64,000 bases of DNA, from assembly GCA_016706565.1 (NCBI GenBank), contig JADJJI010000013.1, positions 1-64,000 of the forward strand, written 5' to 3'. The translations under genes were made by a program, and so were the position numbers. Within the stretch, counting starts at the first letter, position 1. The number at the start of each line of letters is the position of its first letter. The notes under the pieces were generated by a model. It searched no databases. It was not told the DNA's origin and saw only the letters and a list, made by a program, of their open reading frames with translations. Of this stretch, positions 1-7,670 are shown one piece after another. The DNA is from Piscinibacter sp. (GTDB lineage Bacteria > Pseudomonadota > Gammaproteobacteria > Burkholderiales > Burkholderiaceae_C).

Positions 1-176
1 CAAAGCCGACTCGGTCAGTGGCATGACGGCCGCCGCGCAGCGCCGTCACTCGACCAGACTGTCCGCGGTGTCGCGCCGCGCCTGTTCGCCCCTCTAGTCG
101 TCTCCCAGGGCTGCACCATCACATCCCGCTTGTGCATTTCGCTGGCCGCGGGGTATCGAGCCCTCTCCTCCAGCAA
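1..176. other. Left edge, no gene recognised
   Basis: This short stretch lies between the window edge and the IS3 element. No convincing reading frame, RNA or copy of the tRNA-Asn 3' end (a possible second attachment site) is visible here. Its last three bases, CAA at 174-176, match the three bases just beyond the other end of the insertion element and are a candidate target duplication. Confidence 0.5.
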
Positions 177-210
177 TGACCTTGCCCCTGGATCCCGTAT
201 CCCATAGCTG
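177..210 (+). repeat. IS3 terminal inverted repeat, orfB side
   Basis: This end begins TGACCTTGCCCC and matches the complement of the other end (1435-1467) at 24 of the first 29 positions, with one added base near the inner edge. It lies just outside the inferred orfB stop codon at 213-215. Confidence 0.8.
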
Positions 211-212
211 GA

Positions 213-1106
213 CTACGCGCTGGCTTGCCGGGGTTGGCTGGCGAGCCAGGCTTCTTCGAACTGCATCGGGCTGGTGTAGGCCAGCGTCGAGTGCAGTCGG
301 GTTCGGTTGTACCAGAGCACCAGGCCACAACTTCGTCCTTGGCCTGGCGTCTGCTCTTGAAGCGCTGTCCGTGCAGCCGCTCTACCTTCAGTGACCCAAA
401 CAAGGTCTCGCTGCAGGCGTTGTCCCAGCAGTTGCCACGCCGGCTCATCGAGGCAGTGATGCCGTACTCGGTGAGCACGTCGCGGTAGTCCTTGCTGGCG
501 TACTGGCTGCCCCGGTCGCTGTGGAAGATCAGGCCAGCATCCTTGCCCGGATGGCGCTTGAACCAGGCCATGCGCAACGCATCGATGACCAGCTCACGCG
601 TCATGTCCTGGCGCAGCGACCAGCCCACCACCTGGCGGCTGAACAGGTCGATCACCACGGCCAGGAACAGCCAGCCTTCGTCGGTGGCGATGTAGGTGAT
701 GTCGCCCACCCAGACCTTGTCCGGCTCGCTCACGGCGAACGCTTGGTTGAGCAGGTTCGCTGCGATGGGCAGGTCATGCTTGCTGTCGGTGGTGACCTTG
801 AATCGCCGCTTGCCCCTGGCGCGGATGCCGTGCAGCTGCATCAGCTTCTGCACCCGGTCCTTGCCCACCCGGATGCCTCGGGCCAGCAGTTCCTTCCAGG
901 TCCGCGGCCAGCCGTAGCCACCGCGTGTCTCGGCGTGGATCGCCTTGATGTGCACCAGCAGCGCATCGTCGCTGAGGTGGCGTCGCTGGGCGTTGCTGGC
1001 GCGTCGCATGAAGTGCTCGTGGTACCCGGTCACGCTGACCTGCAGCACCCGGCACTGCACCGAGATCGGCCACCCGCCGGTGGCGCTGGATGAAGGCGTA
1101 CTTCAC
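213..1106 (-). pseudogene. IS3-family transposase orfB, frameshifted
   Basis: OrfB is the catalytic DDE transposase. The central part is intact and shows the family landmarks: VWVGDITYIATDEGW with the first Asp, FHSDRGSQYAS with the second, and the NCWDNACSE segment with the catalytic Glu. Two lesions break the frame. Near 1068-1073 two bases are missing relative to the expected HRRVWPISVQC segment. Near 319 one base is missing, so that the expected C-terminal part (WYNRTRLHSTLAYTSPMQF, ending at a TAG at 213-215) is read in another frame. The start is taken as the GTG at 1106, which overlaps the expected orfA stop, as is usual for this family. The lesions were inferred by comparing frames with the family consensus from memory. 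Confidence 0.85.
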
Positions 1107-1404
1107 TTCGCTGCCTTTGCGAAGTACGCCGTCGCTTTCCCAGGATGTCGCGCTCCATCGTCACTCGGGCCAGCTCCGCACGCAGCCGGGTGATCTCCAT
1201 TTGCTCGGCACTCACAGGCTTGCTGTCCGCGCCGCTGAGCTTGCCCTCGCGCTTTGCCTTGACCCAGTTGAACAAGGTCTGATCGACCACGCCCAGCGTC
1301 CTGCCCACCGCCGCAATGCTCTGGCCTCCTTCGACCAGGCGCACCGCCTCCTGCTTGAACTCCATCGTGTAGCGCGCCCTCGGCGCCGCCTTCGGCTTCG
1401 TCAT
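1103..1404 (-). pseudogene. IS3-family transposase orfA, frameshifted near its end
   Basis: OrfA carries the helix-turn-helix that binds the element ends. The start at 1404 follows a good ribosome binding site (AAGGAG). The N-terminal part reads YTMEFKQEAVRLVEGGQS, then a helix-turn-helix and a leucine-zipper-like stretch ending MERDILGK. The consensus continues ATAYFAK, but here one A is missing from the A run before that point. The frame therefore runs on as RRRTSQ and never uses the TGA at 1103-1105. The A run is also where programmed -1 frameshifting usually occurs in this family, so the deletion would affect fusion protein synthesis too. Confidence 0.8.
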
Positions 1405-1434
1405 TTCCGTTCTCCTTGCTGACATTGCATCACT

Positions 1435-1467
1435 CAGCATGGGAGACGGTTTCCGGGGGCAAGATCA
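1435..1467 (-). repeat. IS3 terminal inverted repeat, orfA side
   Basis: Read on the minus strand it begins TGATCTTGCCCC and pairs with the repeat at 177-210. It lies about 30 bases upstream of the orfA start, where the promoter of an IS3 element is normally found. Confidence 0.8.
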
Positions 1468-1521
1468 CAATGCGTATAGGCCGGGTGTTTATCTGCAGCT
1501 CGCGGCCGTTCTCGGGCACCG

Positions 1522-1986
1522 TCAGCTGTCGAGCCAGGCCCTCAGGGCTTGCTGGACCGCCGGACTCGATAGCCCCGTCGAGGGGTCGCACAGCACCAAC
1601 TCTGGCGGTGTCGGCGAGGCGAACTCGCTCGCGTCGTCGTCCACGATGCGGTAGCTCTCGACCGGGTGGTCGTCAAGCCATGCCAGGATGCTCTCGTATC
1701 GCCCTGCACAGCGCGGCGTGACCTCGATGACGCGTTCGCCGAGCTCAAGAAGCATCTCGCGAACCTCGTCATCGCTGTAGCTCAAGCGCCACGAGGAGTG
1801 CACGACCACGGCCACGTCCGGATGTGGCCGAAGCAGTTGCACGAGCTCGGGCAACCACCCGAAATGGCCGACCTGCAGAAACCGGTCCGAAGGCCCCAGC
1901 CGGCCCGGTTCCGGAGCGGGATGCAAGACGCCGTCGATGTCGATGAAAAGCGCTCGCGACCTGGTGGGACCGATGCTTGTCACCAC
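1522..1986 (-). CDS. HAD-superfamily hydrolase, small Swiss-army-knife type
   Basis: This 154-residue protein has the signatures of a minimal HAD phosphatase fold. Near residue 15 is FIDIDGVLHP with the nucleophile and acid Asp pair (DxD). Near residue 63 is the motif II serine in VVHSSWR. Near residue 115 is an acidic RIVDDDASEF loop for metal binding. It resembles the HAD domains found alone or fused in RNA-repair and mobile-element proteins. No cap domain is evident at this length. It lies between the decayed IS and the KfrA-like gene, so it is probably element cargo. The substrate is unknown. The start chosen is the first in-frame candidate, and a few residues either way are possible. Confidence 0.7.
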   Translation of the reverse strand: MVTSIGPTRSRALFIDIDGVLHPAPEPGRLGPSDRFLQVGHFGWLPELVQLLRPHPDVAVVVHSSWRLSYSDDEVREMLLELGERVIEVTPRCAGRYESILAWLDDHPVESYRIVDDDASEFASPTPPELVLCDPSTGLSSPAVQQALRAWLDS

Positions 1987-2085
1987 GACCCCACTGGCGA
2001 CGGCTCACGGCACGCCGATTCGGTCGTTCGCGCGAGGGCTGAGTGCCGACTGAATGGCAAGGCGCCAGTGGCCACCGTAGTGCCC

Positions 2086-2535
2086 CTACAGCAGGTAGGT
2101 CGCCGCCACGAGTTCCGCCCAGCGACGGCGCAGCTGACCTTCGTCGAGCACCGGCGCTGCCGACGCGCCGCTCTCGATGTCGTCGAGCGTGAGCGTCGGA
2201 TAGCGCCAGAAGCTCTCGTCGAGGCGCACACGTTCCCACAGCAGCCTCCATCGGCCCTCTAGCAACTCGGGGCTGCTCACCGCCACGCGCGCAAACAACG
2301 CCACCGTGGCCTCCTTCAACATCCTCTTGGCGGAGTCGTCATCGCCTGCCGGCCCGGTGACCGCATCGACGACCACCTGGTCCAGCCATTCGCGCAGGCG
2401 CAGTCCGCGACGTTGTGCCGCGACCAGTGCGGCGACCGAGACCGCGGGCGACAAGTGGAGCATGGTGCGCACGGCTTGGGTGGGTTGGGGCAGGGGTCCG
2501 AGCATGCTTGGTTCCAGTGGATGTGATGTCGGCAT
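2086..2535 (-). CDS. Conserved-looking protein of unknown function
   Basis: I do not recognise this 149-residue protein. It is rich in Ala, Leu and Arg and predicted mostly helical, with no signal peptide or membrane segment. The N-terminal third reads like a short helical bundle (SVAALVAAQRRGLRLREW), followed by an acidic stretch and a Trp/Arg-rich segment (EGRWRLLWERVRLDESFWRY). The ATG at 2535 is preferred over an upstream TTG at 2562 because a GAAGA precedes it at suitable spacing. It is transcribed divergently from the KfrA-like gene and may share its regulatory region. Codon use resembles the neighbours, so it is probably a real gene. Confidence 0.55.
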   Translation of the reverse strand: MPTSHPLEPSMLGPLPQPTQAVRTMLHLSPAVSVAALVAAQRRGLRLREWLDQVVVDAVTGPAGDDDSAKRMLKEATVALFARVAVSSPELLEGRWRLLWERVRLDESFWRYPTLTLDDIESGASAAPVLDEGQLRRRWAELVAATYLL

Positions 2536-2571
2536 TCTTCGCAATCCGCTCCCGGTGCTCAAGCGATTTCC

Positions 2572-2581
2572 ATTACGTAAT
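2572..2581. promoter_or_regulatory. Perfect 10-bp palindrome in a divergent promoter region
   Basis: ATTACGTAAT is a perfect palindrome and AT-rich against a GC-rich background. It sits between two divergent genes, one of which encodes a KfrA-N-like DNA-binding protein. KfrA proteins are known autoregulators, so an operator role is plausible. A TATACG that could serve as a -10 box lies about 20 bases downstream. No experimental support is available. Confidence 0.35.
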
Positions 2582-2646
2582 CCGTCCCGCGAAACTGCCT
2601 ATACGTCGCAGGTCCGGCCTTCGCCAGACCATCGACGAGGACCAAC

Positions 2647-2919
2647 ATGGGACGCAAGGGCATCACGAGCGCAGACGTCGTCGCAGCGTACGTCGCGCTG
2701 CTCAAACAGGGCCGCAAACCCAGCCTCATCAACCTGAGGCTGCAGCTCGGCTGGGGCAGCTACGCCAGCATCTCGCAACACCTGCGCCGGCTCGCGCTGC
2801 GCCAGGTGGCGCTGCAGGCGCAGAGGACGGGCAAGCTCAACCACGCACAGGAGGGTGCCGAAGCACCGGGGCAACCCACGCGGCTCGGCACGGCCGCCGC
2901 CGAGGTAACGAGGTTGTGA
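2647..2919 (+). CDS. KfrA N-terminal-like DNA-binding protein
   Basis: The 90-residue protein begins MGRKGITSADVVAAYVALLK, followed by a helix-turn-helix-like stretch (KPSLINLRLQLGWGSYASISQHLRRL). This resembles the N-terminal domain of plasmid KfrA proteins (GIT..DV..A...L...G..P....VR..LG.GS..TI...L). The long coiled coil that follows in true KfrA is absent, so this is a stand-alone DNA-binding domain. A strong hairpin terminator follows at once. A diverged copy lacking the first 25 or so residues lies at 12019-12217. It probably acts as a small regulator of the element. Confidence 0.7.
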   Translation: MGRKGITSADVVAAYVALLKQGRKPSLINLRLQLGWGSYASISQHLRRLALRQVALQAQRTGKLNHAQEGAEAPGQPTRLGTAAAEVTRL

Positions 2920-2922
2920 TTC

Positions 2923-2955
2923 ATGCGGGCGACCATCGTGTCGCCCGCATCTTTT
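2923..2955 (+). terminator. Rho-independent terminator after KfrA-like gene
   Basis: An 11-bp perfect stem (ATGCGGGCGAC pairing with GTCGCCCGCAT) with a 6-base loop is followed by CTTTT. The stem is conserved in the right-hand copy at 12221-12248 although the T run is weaker there. Confidence 0.8.
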
Positions 2956-2993
2956 CGGCGCGAGTGCACTCGATATAAGCCTGTGTGACTACA

Positions 2994-3027
2994 GGTCGCA
3001 TCAGCCCTGGATGAGGACATTGCGACC
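2994..3027 (+). promoter_or_regulatory. Inverted repeat around the start of the AlpA-like gene, left copy
   Basis: GGTCGCA at 2994-3000 is complementary to TGCGACC at 3021-3027, immediately before the ATG at 3028. The 20-base spacer contains the likely ribosome binding site (GAGGA). The same arms, spacing and position occur at 12292-12325 although flanking bases have diverged. It could be a translational hairpin or a regulator binding site. Confidence 0.4.
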
Positions 3028-3512
3028 ATGACCGGCGCCACCCAAGAGAACCCGTCGGCCGCCACCACGACATCGGCAGGCCCAGTCCCTGTCGACACAC
3101 CGAGTCAGCGCCGCATGCTCAGCAAGGCCCAAGTCTCCGCGCCTTGGCTGCAGCGAGCGGTCCTTGGAGCGCCTGGTCAAGCAGGGCCGCTTTCCGCGGT
3201 CGCGGCGCTTTGGGCGCGAGGTGGCGTGGTTCGAGGCCGCGGTCGAACACTTCCTCGGCCTGCCGGAAGCGGAGCAACTGCAATGGCGACCTGAGCCAGT
3301 CGAACGGGTGCTGCCGTCGGACACCGCGCCGGCGGCCAGCCCGCCGGCCTACGAGTTCGAGGAGCCGGCGCAGCCTGCCGCCACCAAGGCCCACAAGGCT
3401 GCGTCCAAGGCCAAGAAAGCGCGAGCCCCTGTGTGAGGTGCTTGGCGAGCCCTTCTTCAGTCTGCACTGCGACGACCTGTTCCTGCTCGTCAACATGCCG
3501 ACGCTGCCCTGA
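3028..3512 (+). pseudogene. AlpA/excisionase-like regulator, frameshifted copy
   Basis: This is the broken homologue of the gene at 12326-12817. It starts MTGATQENPSAATTT and enters the winged-helix motif (MLSKAQV). It then loses two bases relative to the intact copy, where the right copy reads AARLGCSERSLERLVKQGRF. The correct frame resumes at ERLVKQGRFPRSRRFGRE. Near the end, one extra A in the AAGAAAGCG stretch shifts the frame again before the conserved FSLHCDD tail. With two indels it should not give a working protein. Confidence 0.8.
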
Positions 3513-3651
3513 ACTGGCGCTGGCCGTCACTGGGCTCAGCTCGTACGACGGCTCGGCCGCAAGCACTCGCCTGCCCTGCGGTCGCGGGCGCTGGCTCTCT
3601 CCTCGACCCTTGCGGCCAAGGGTGCTCGGCCTGTAGGGAAAGCCTTCCGAC

Positions 3652-5040
3652 TCAGTTGCCAGGCTTGGTTCCCGGCAGTTCAAGGAAGGGGACCCCGAAC
3701 TTGAGGTTCATGGTGACGCCGGTGTTGTCCTTCCCGTTCGAGAAGCCACGCTCACTGACGCTGGCGAGCTGGAGCCAGGTGTCGTCCGCAAAGTTCAACT
3801 TGAACTCAGCCCCGAGTGCAACGTGACGCAGCTTCTCAGTCGTATCGTTACCGAGCCGGACCCGACTGCGGCCAAGTTCAAGGAAGCCGTGCCAGGTGTC
3901 CTTGCCCAGCTTCAGGCGGACGATGATGTCGCTCGAGTCCTCCCGCAAGAGGACGGTGGCGTCATTCGGGTCGGGAGTACGGTCGTTGAGCTTTCGACCC
4001 AAGTAGCCTTGCAGGAGCGTGCGCAACGCCCCTAGCTCTTGCGTCGGTTTCCCGACGAACATTCCGTACGACCCCGCCAACCAGAACGCCTTCACATCTG
4101 GGGCACGGTCCGTCAGCGAGCCCGACTTTGAATACCAGGACTGCCCATACCCGGCATACAGGGCGGGCTGGGCCCACAGTGGCTTCTCCATGACACCGTT
4201 GGTCAGCGGGTTGCATAGATTGACCGCGTCATCCGCTGGCGTAGAGGTGAGGTCTCTGCCCGCCTTTATGGGTGGCATCGTGGCCTTCCTGAGACAGGCC
4301 GCCGTCTCCTTGTAGTAGAGCCCCGGGTCGCCCTGGTCGATGAGCCCGACGCGCAAGCCCCAAGCAGACTTGGAGGCACCGTTCGAGTCGGCGGAAGTCG
4401 TCGCCAGCGACACTGTCGTTCGAGCGAATGCGCGCTTCCAATAGTTCTTGAGGCGCAGGTCGTTGTGCGAGTCAGCATCCGCAGCGTATTCAGAGCCCCC
4501 TGTGATGAGTTGCTTGAAGAAGACAGAGACAGGCGACATGTCTATCGCGACGCCGTTCACGGGCTTGCCGTCGGCACCGATTCCGCGCACTACTGAGGTG
4601 GCAAAGTCCCGGATGGTGCCGGGGCGCTGGACTTTGTCGGGCGAGATGCCCAAGACGGCAAAGGCGGGGCTGCTCGGGACCGAGAGGTCCATTTGGCCAA
4701 ACTCCGACACCAACTCGAACGCATTCTTCTTCTGAGCGGGTGTCGCCTCACTAGCGCCTGTCTCAGTACCGCCAGAGGCTGGCGCTGATGGTGCCGCGTC
4801 AGGGGTAGCAGCCGCGCTGGCGGCTGCTGCCCTCGAGGCGGGAGGCGCTGGCGGCGCTGGTGCGGCTACAACGATACATTGCGGCTCCGACGCACCGGGC
4901 GGTGGCGGGTCTTGGCACGCTATGGACACGGGCCCGGGCAGTACGCCCTTGAGCTTGAAGCCGGGCGGGAGCGACTGGGCCCATGCGAACCAGGGCTGAA
5001 ATGCGACTGCAATCAACATGACGTTGCGCGACTGGCTCAT
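3652..5040 (-). CDS. Secreted protein of unknown function, possible outer-membrane barrel
   Basis: The 462-residue product is not recognised. Residues 1-21 form a signal peptide (MLIAVAFQPWFAWAQ, cleavage after AWA). A Pro/Ala-rich linker follows at about 50-110, with short cysteine-containing segments before it. The remainder alternates hydrophobic and polar residues (WGLRVGLIDQGD, DIIVRLKLG, VTMNLKFGVPF), as in beta strands, with several aromatic residues. That could be a beta-barrel, but the protein does not end in the usual terminal aromatic residue. The ATG at 5040 overlaps the stop of the upstream gene (ATGA), so the two are translationally coupled. It is the last gene of a three-gene minus-strand set. 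Confidence 0.6.
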   Translation of the reverse strand: MSQSRNVMLIAVAFQPWFAWAQSLPPGFKLKGVLPGPVSIACQDPPPPGASEPQCIVVAAPAPPAPPASRAAAASAAATPDAAPSAPASGGTETGASEATPAQKKNAFELVSEFGQMDLSVPSSPAFAVLGISPDKVQRPGTIRDFATSVVRGIGADGKPVNGVAIDMSPVSVFFKQLITGGSEYAADADSHNDLRLKNYWKRAFARTTVSLATTSADSNGASKSAWGLRVGLIDQGDPGLYYKETAACLRKATMPPIKAGRDLTSTPADDAVNLCNPLTNGVMEKPLWAQPALYAGYGQSWYSKSGSLTDRAPDVKAFWLAGSYGMFVGKPTQELGALRTLLQGYLGRKLNDRTPDPNDATVLLREDSSDIIVRLKLGKDTWHGFLELGRSRVRLGNDTTEKLRHVALGAEFKLNFADDTWLQLASVSERGFSNGKDNTGVTMNLKFGVPFLELPGTKPGN

Positions 5041-5489
5041 AGCGCGGCTCCCGGTTGCAGTCCCGACATGACCGCCGGCGCGAAGTTGACGCCGTCGTAG
5101 ATGATGTCGTCGGCAAACTGCCCGTCGGCAATCGCCGCCGAGAACTGTCCGCTTGCCAACGGAGTGCCATCTGCTTGCCTGACCTTTGCGGTCACGCTGT
5201 AGTTGGCAAGATTGGCCGCGCTGCGAACCGCTTGAACGCCCCACTTCATGTAGGCGGCGCGACCGTCCACCTTGAAGAGCCAGCTGGCACGCCCTCCGTT
5301 TTCGGTGGTGAGCGGGGGGCCGAAGTCGCCGAACCCCACTGCCTGCAGCAGTGTGTCGTCGGCTGCGAAGATTGCAGCCTGCACTCGAGCCAATGGCCCG
5401 CCGAACACTTCGACCGACAGGGAGCCGGTGCTGCCTGAGAGGGGTACGGTCGCGCCGAACTTGATGCGACCGTCAATCACGATGGGCAT
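5037..5489 (-). CDS. Small beta-rich protein of unknown function
   Basis: This 150-residue protein starts MPIVIDGRIKFGATVPLSG after a good ribosome binding site (AAGGAG, 7 bases upstream of the ATG at 5489). It has no signal peptide or membrane segment. Its sequence is rich in Val, Gly, Ala and Ser with regular beta-type alternation (SLSVEVFGGPLARVQAAIF). It contains no cysteine. The stop overlaps the start of the downstream secreted protein, suggesting coupled production and perhaps a shared complex. I do not recognise a family. Confidence 0.6.
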   Translation of the reverse strand: MPIVIDGRIKFGATVPLSGSTGSLSVEVFGGPLARVQAAIFAADDTLLQAVGFGDFGPPLTTENGGRASWLFKVDGRAAYMKWGVQAVRSAANLANYSVTAKVRQADGTPLASGQFSAAIADGQFADDIIYDGVNFAPAVMSGLQPGAAL

Positions 5490-5533
5490 TTTGTACTCCT
5501 TGTCAGAGGGGAGACCGGCCGCCTGCCTGGCGA

Positions 5534-6826
5534 CTACACTTTTCGACCCGCGGGTACCGCGGCGGGCGCGCCTTGCGTTCCTCCGCTTCCAGGATTCGCG
5601 GCCGAGCCGAGCTTCAAGTTGCTCTCGAGGGCTTGTTTGCCCATCGTTTGGGCGACCGCACTGACTCCGAGCAGCGCGAGCCAAGTGCCGTCGAATATGG
5701 GGTATGACAAGTTTTGGACGACGGCTTCAAGTCCGACGACCAGGAGCAGCCCATTCACGACAAGTGCCTGAATTCGGTGCAACTGTTGAGTACCGTCCCA
5801 GCCCGTGACGAGGTCCGTGAGGAACCGCTCGGAGGGCTTGAAAGGGCGGCCACCGGCGTTGCCGTCGACTGCAATGGAGACGCTCGTCGTGACGGCGCTG
5901 AGTCCCAGTAGGCCCACCAAGGTCGGTTCCGCCGCAGGGAGTTCGCCCAGCACCAGCCACATGAAGAGCCCAGCGGCCACTATGAAGAAGAGCCAGAGCC
6001 CGGTCTGCACACGGGCCAAGCTGTACGTGGCCCGCACGACCCTGGCGCGCGGTTTGGAGCCGTTCCGCGAAAGCGTCGGTGGCTGGGGCTGGGACGGGTG
6101 GTCGCGGAAGACGTCCGACCCCCTCAGACACCACAAGAAGAAAGCGCCGAGGATTGCTATGGCCCCAAAGGCCACGTACTCCCTTAGCGGAGTCGTGACT
6201 TGAATCGTGGGCGCCGACGGACTTGAAGCATCCGCGGGGAACGTATTCGGGACCGAGTCCCAGCCGAGTGACGCGCGCAGAGGAGCAGGCGATGTCATCG
6301 GTCGGTCCCGGTACATGGCGGCCCAGAGATTCCGTGTTGTCTTGTCCGTCGCCACGTGAAAACGGAGGTTGACGGTGCCACCCTCGGACATCTCGACGCC
6401 GACAAGGGCGCCATCATTCCCGGCGGAAATGCCGTCAATGAAGAGCCGGGGGCGCAAGTTAGCCTGTGGGGCCGCAGCCATCGCCTGGTCCCAGGACTTG
6501 CGTGACACGACGACAAAGACGTCACCGCTCCCCGAAAGGGCGCCTCGGGACGCGGCCTTGTTCGAACACGCGGACGGAAGTACCGGCCTGTCGATGCGCG
6601 CTCTTGCGACTTCTTCTGGGGTGACCCCTGATGCCGCAGCCGGCGCTGGTGTGGTCGCCAATGGCGAACGAAGGTCAGACCCCGGTGCGATGGTGCACAG
6701 CAGCTGCAACGGCGGAACGACGGCGGCTGCCTCAGCGCTCGACGGCTCGGCTTGTGCGCACAGCACCATGGCCGCCAGCGCGGAAGGCCAGGCATGTGAC
6801 CATGGCCATTGAACCCACTTGTGCAT
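5534..6826 (-). CDS. Signal-peptide-bearing multi-pass membrane protein, unknown function
   Basis: The 430-residue product starts at the ATG at 6826 after GGGAGGGGG. Residues 1-26 look like a signal peptide (ALAAMVLCAQA). An extracytoplasmic domain of about 180 residues follows, containing DVFVVVSRKSWDQA and LRPRLFIDGISAG. There are then about five hydrophobic segments: near 200 (AFGAIAILGAFFLWCL), 255 (LWLFFIVAAGLFMWLVLG), 285 (LVGLLGLSAVTTSVSIAV), 345 and 370. The frame stays open upstream to 7153, but that part has no ribosome binding site and reads as non-coding. It is the first gene of the minus-strand trio. The function is unknown; the layout suggests an inner-membrane component with a periplasmic sensor or binding domain. 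Confidence 0.6.
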   Translation of the reverse strand: MHKWVQWPWSHAWPSALAAMVLCAQAEPSSAEAAAVVPPLQLLCTIAPGSDLRSPLATTPAPAAASGVTPEEVARARIDRPVLPSACSNKAASRGALSGSGDVFVVVSRKSWDQAMAAAPQANLRPRLFIDGISAGNDGALVGVEMSEGGTVNLRFHVATDKTTRNLWAAMYRDRPMTSPAPLRASLGWDSVPNTFPADASSPSAPTIQVTTPLREYVAFGAIAILGAFFLWCLRGSDVFRDHPSQPQPPTLSRNGSKPRARVVRATYSLARVQTGLWLFFIVAAGLFMWLVLGELPAAEPTLVGLLGLSAVTTSVSIAVDGNAGGRPFKPSERFLTDLVTGWDGTQQLHRIQALVVNGLLLVVGLEAVVQNLSYPIFDGTWLALLGVSAVAQTMGKQALESNLKLGSAANPGSGGTQGAPAAVPAGRKV

Positions 6827-7670
6827 ACCCCCTCCCGCGACCGACTGCCACCACGGCCCCCAGAACCGGTGTCTGCTCGGCCGATTGCTTCGACGCTGAG
6901 CTTCCTGCTGGTAGGAGAGGAAATTCTTCGACTTTGGGTGCCGACGGTCTTCCGCAGTTTTGATGAGAATCCGACGCGTCTGCGATTCCACGAACCCTTT
7001 GCAGCAACCCGTCGTGATGCACACCGTGGGCAGAGGCGACTGTTCGACGTCTGTCTGAAGCGCGACGCAGAAATCGTCGTCGCGAACTTGCACGTGCAGC
7101 CGCCGCTGGCTGTCGGAGCGCTTCATCGACACTCCGCGCCAAGTGCCGCGCACGCGTTCGTGAAGGCTTCGCTGCGCTGCTGACGATGGGGTGCGTAGCC
7201 AATCAGCGCCTGAGAGCAGGAGCCACGCACGCGCAATCGCCGCTCACGGAGGAAGTGGAGGCGCTTGGCCGTGGCGCCTCCGACCAGTGCAAGGCTGCCG
7301 GTCTCAGGCGCGGACCACCGTCATCAAAGCTGAGGATGCGGCTCCCTTCGACCGTCAACAAACTGCTTTGACACTGTCCAGACGGAGGCGACTGGACACT
7401 TCTCGGCAGACGCCGCAAGTGCAGGACTGTTCATTGACAGCGCGTCGGCGAATGCGAGAAGCAGCAGCGATGAAGCGACGTGTCCGTTAGGCGAGACGAT
7501 TCAGGCTTGGACTGCACTGCACAAGAGCCTTCTCGCAGAGCACGGCAGCGTGTGTTCTCAGTGCAGTTGAGGAGCTGGCAACTTCTCTCATGCGGTTGTG
7601 GCTCCCTCCATCTCTTCGGTGGAGAGTGGACGGAGTCCCGCCGTGTGCCAGCAGTCTGAGGGAGCTATTG
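6827..7670. other. 844-bp divergent intergenic region of the cassette
   Basis: This gap separates the minus-strand trio from the patatin gene. The open frames here lack ribosome binding sites and family resemblance, so I do not call a gene. It is long for this genome and presumably contains both divergent promoters. A TTGACA occurs at 7368-7373 but no matching -10 box is convincing. Confidence 0.4.

Larger units (their letters stand above)
177..1467 (-). mobile_element. IS3-family insertion sequence, decayed, both ends present
   Basis: The element is about 1.29 kb and is bounded by imperfect terminal inverted repeats that both begin with TGA, as is usual for IS3-family ends. It is flanked by the trinucleotide CAA on each side (174-176 and 1468-1470), a plausible 3-bp target duplication. 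Inside are the usual two consecutive frames, orfA (helix-turn-helix) and orfB (DDE transposase), read leftwards. Both frames contain single- or two-base deletions relative to the protein sequence expected for the family, so the element should not make its own transposase. The ends remain recognisable and might still be mobilised in trans by a related element. Family assignment rests on the protein motifs; the exact IS name was not determined. Confidence 0.9.
2721..3633 (+). repeat. Direct repeat, left copy of KfrA/AlpA module
   Basis: This segment aligns along its whole length with 12019-12938, differing at roughly one base in seven or eight by eye, with small indels. It covers the KfrA-like gene from residue 26 onwards, the terminator, the hairpin around the AlpA-like start, the AlpA-like gene and about 120 bases beyond it. 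Similarity ends abruptly on both sides. In this copy the KfrA-like gene is complete and the AlpA-like gene is broken; the right copy shows the opposite. Confidence 0.85.

Noticed and set aside
6809-7183. A plus-strand frame of 124 codons in the cassette gap
   Set aside because: No ribosome site, no hydrophobic or motif pattern, and it overlaps the start of the minus-strand membrane protein gene.
7368-7400. A sigma-70 promoter for the patatin gene
   Set aside because: TTGACA is present but no TATAAT-like box occurs at 16-18 bases, and it lies 300 bases from the start codon.
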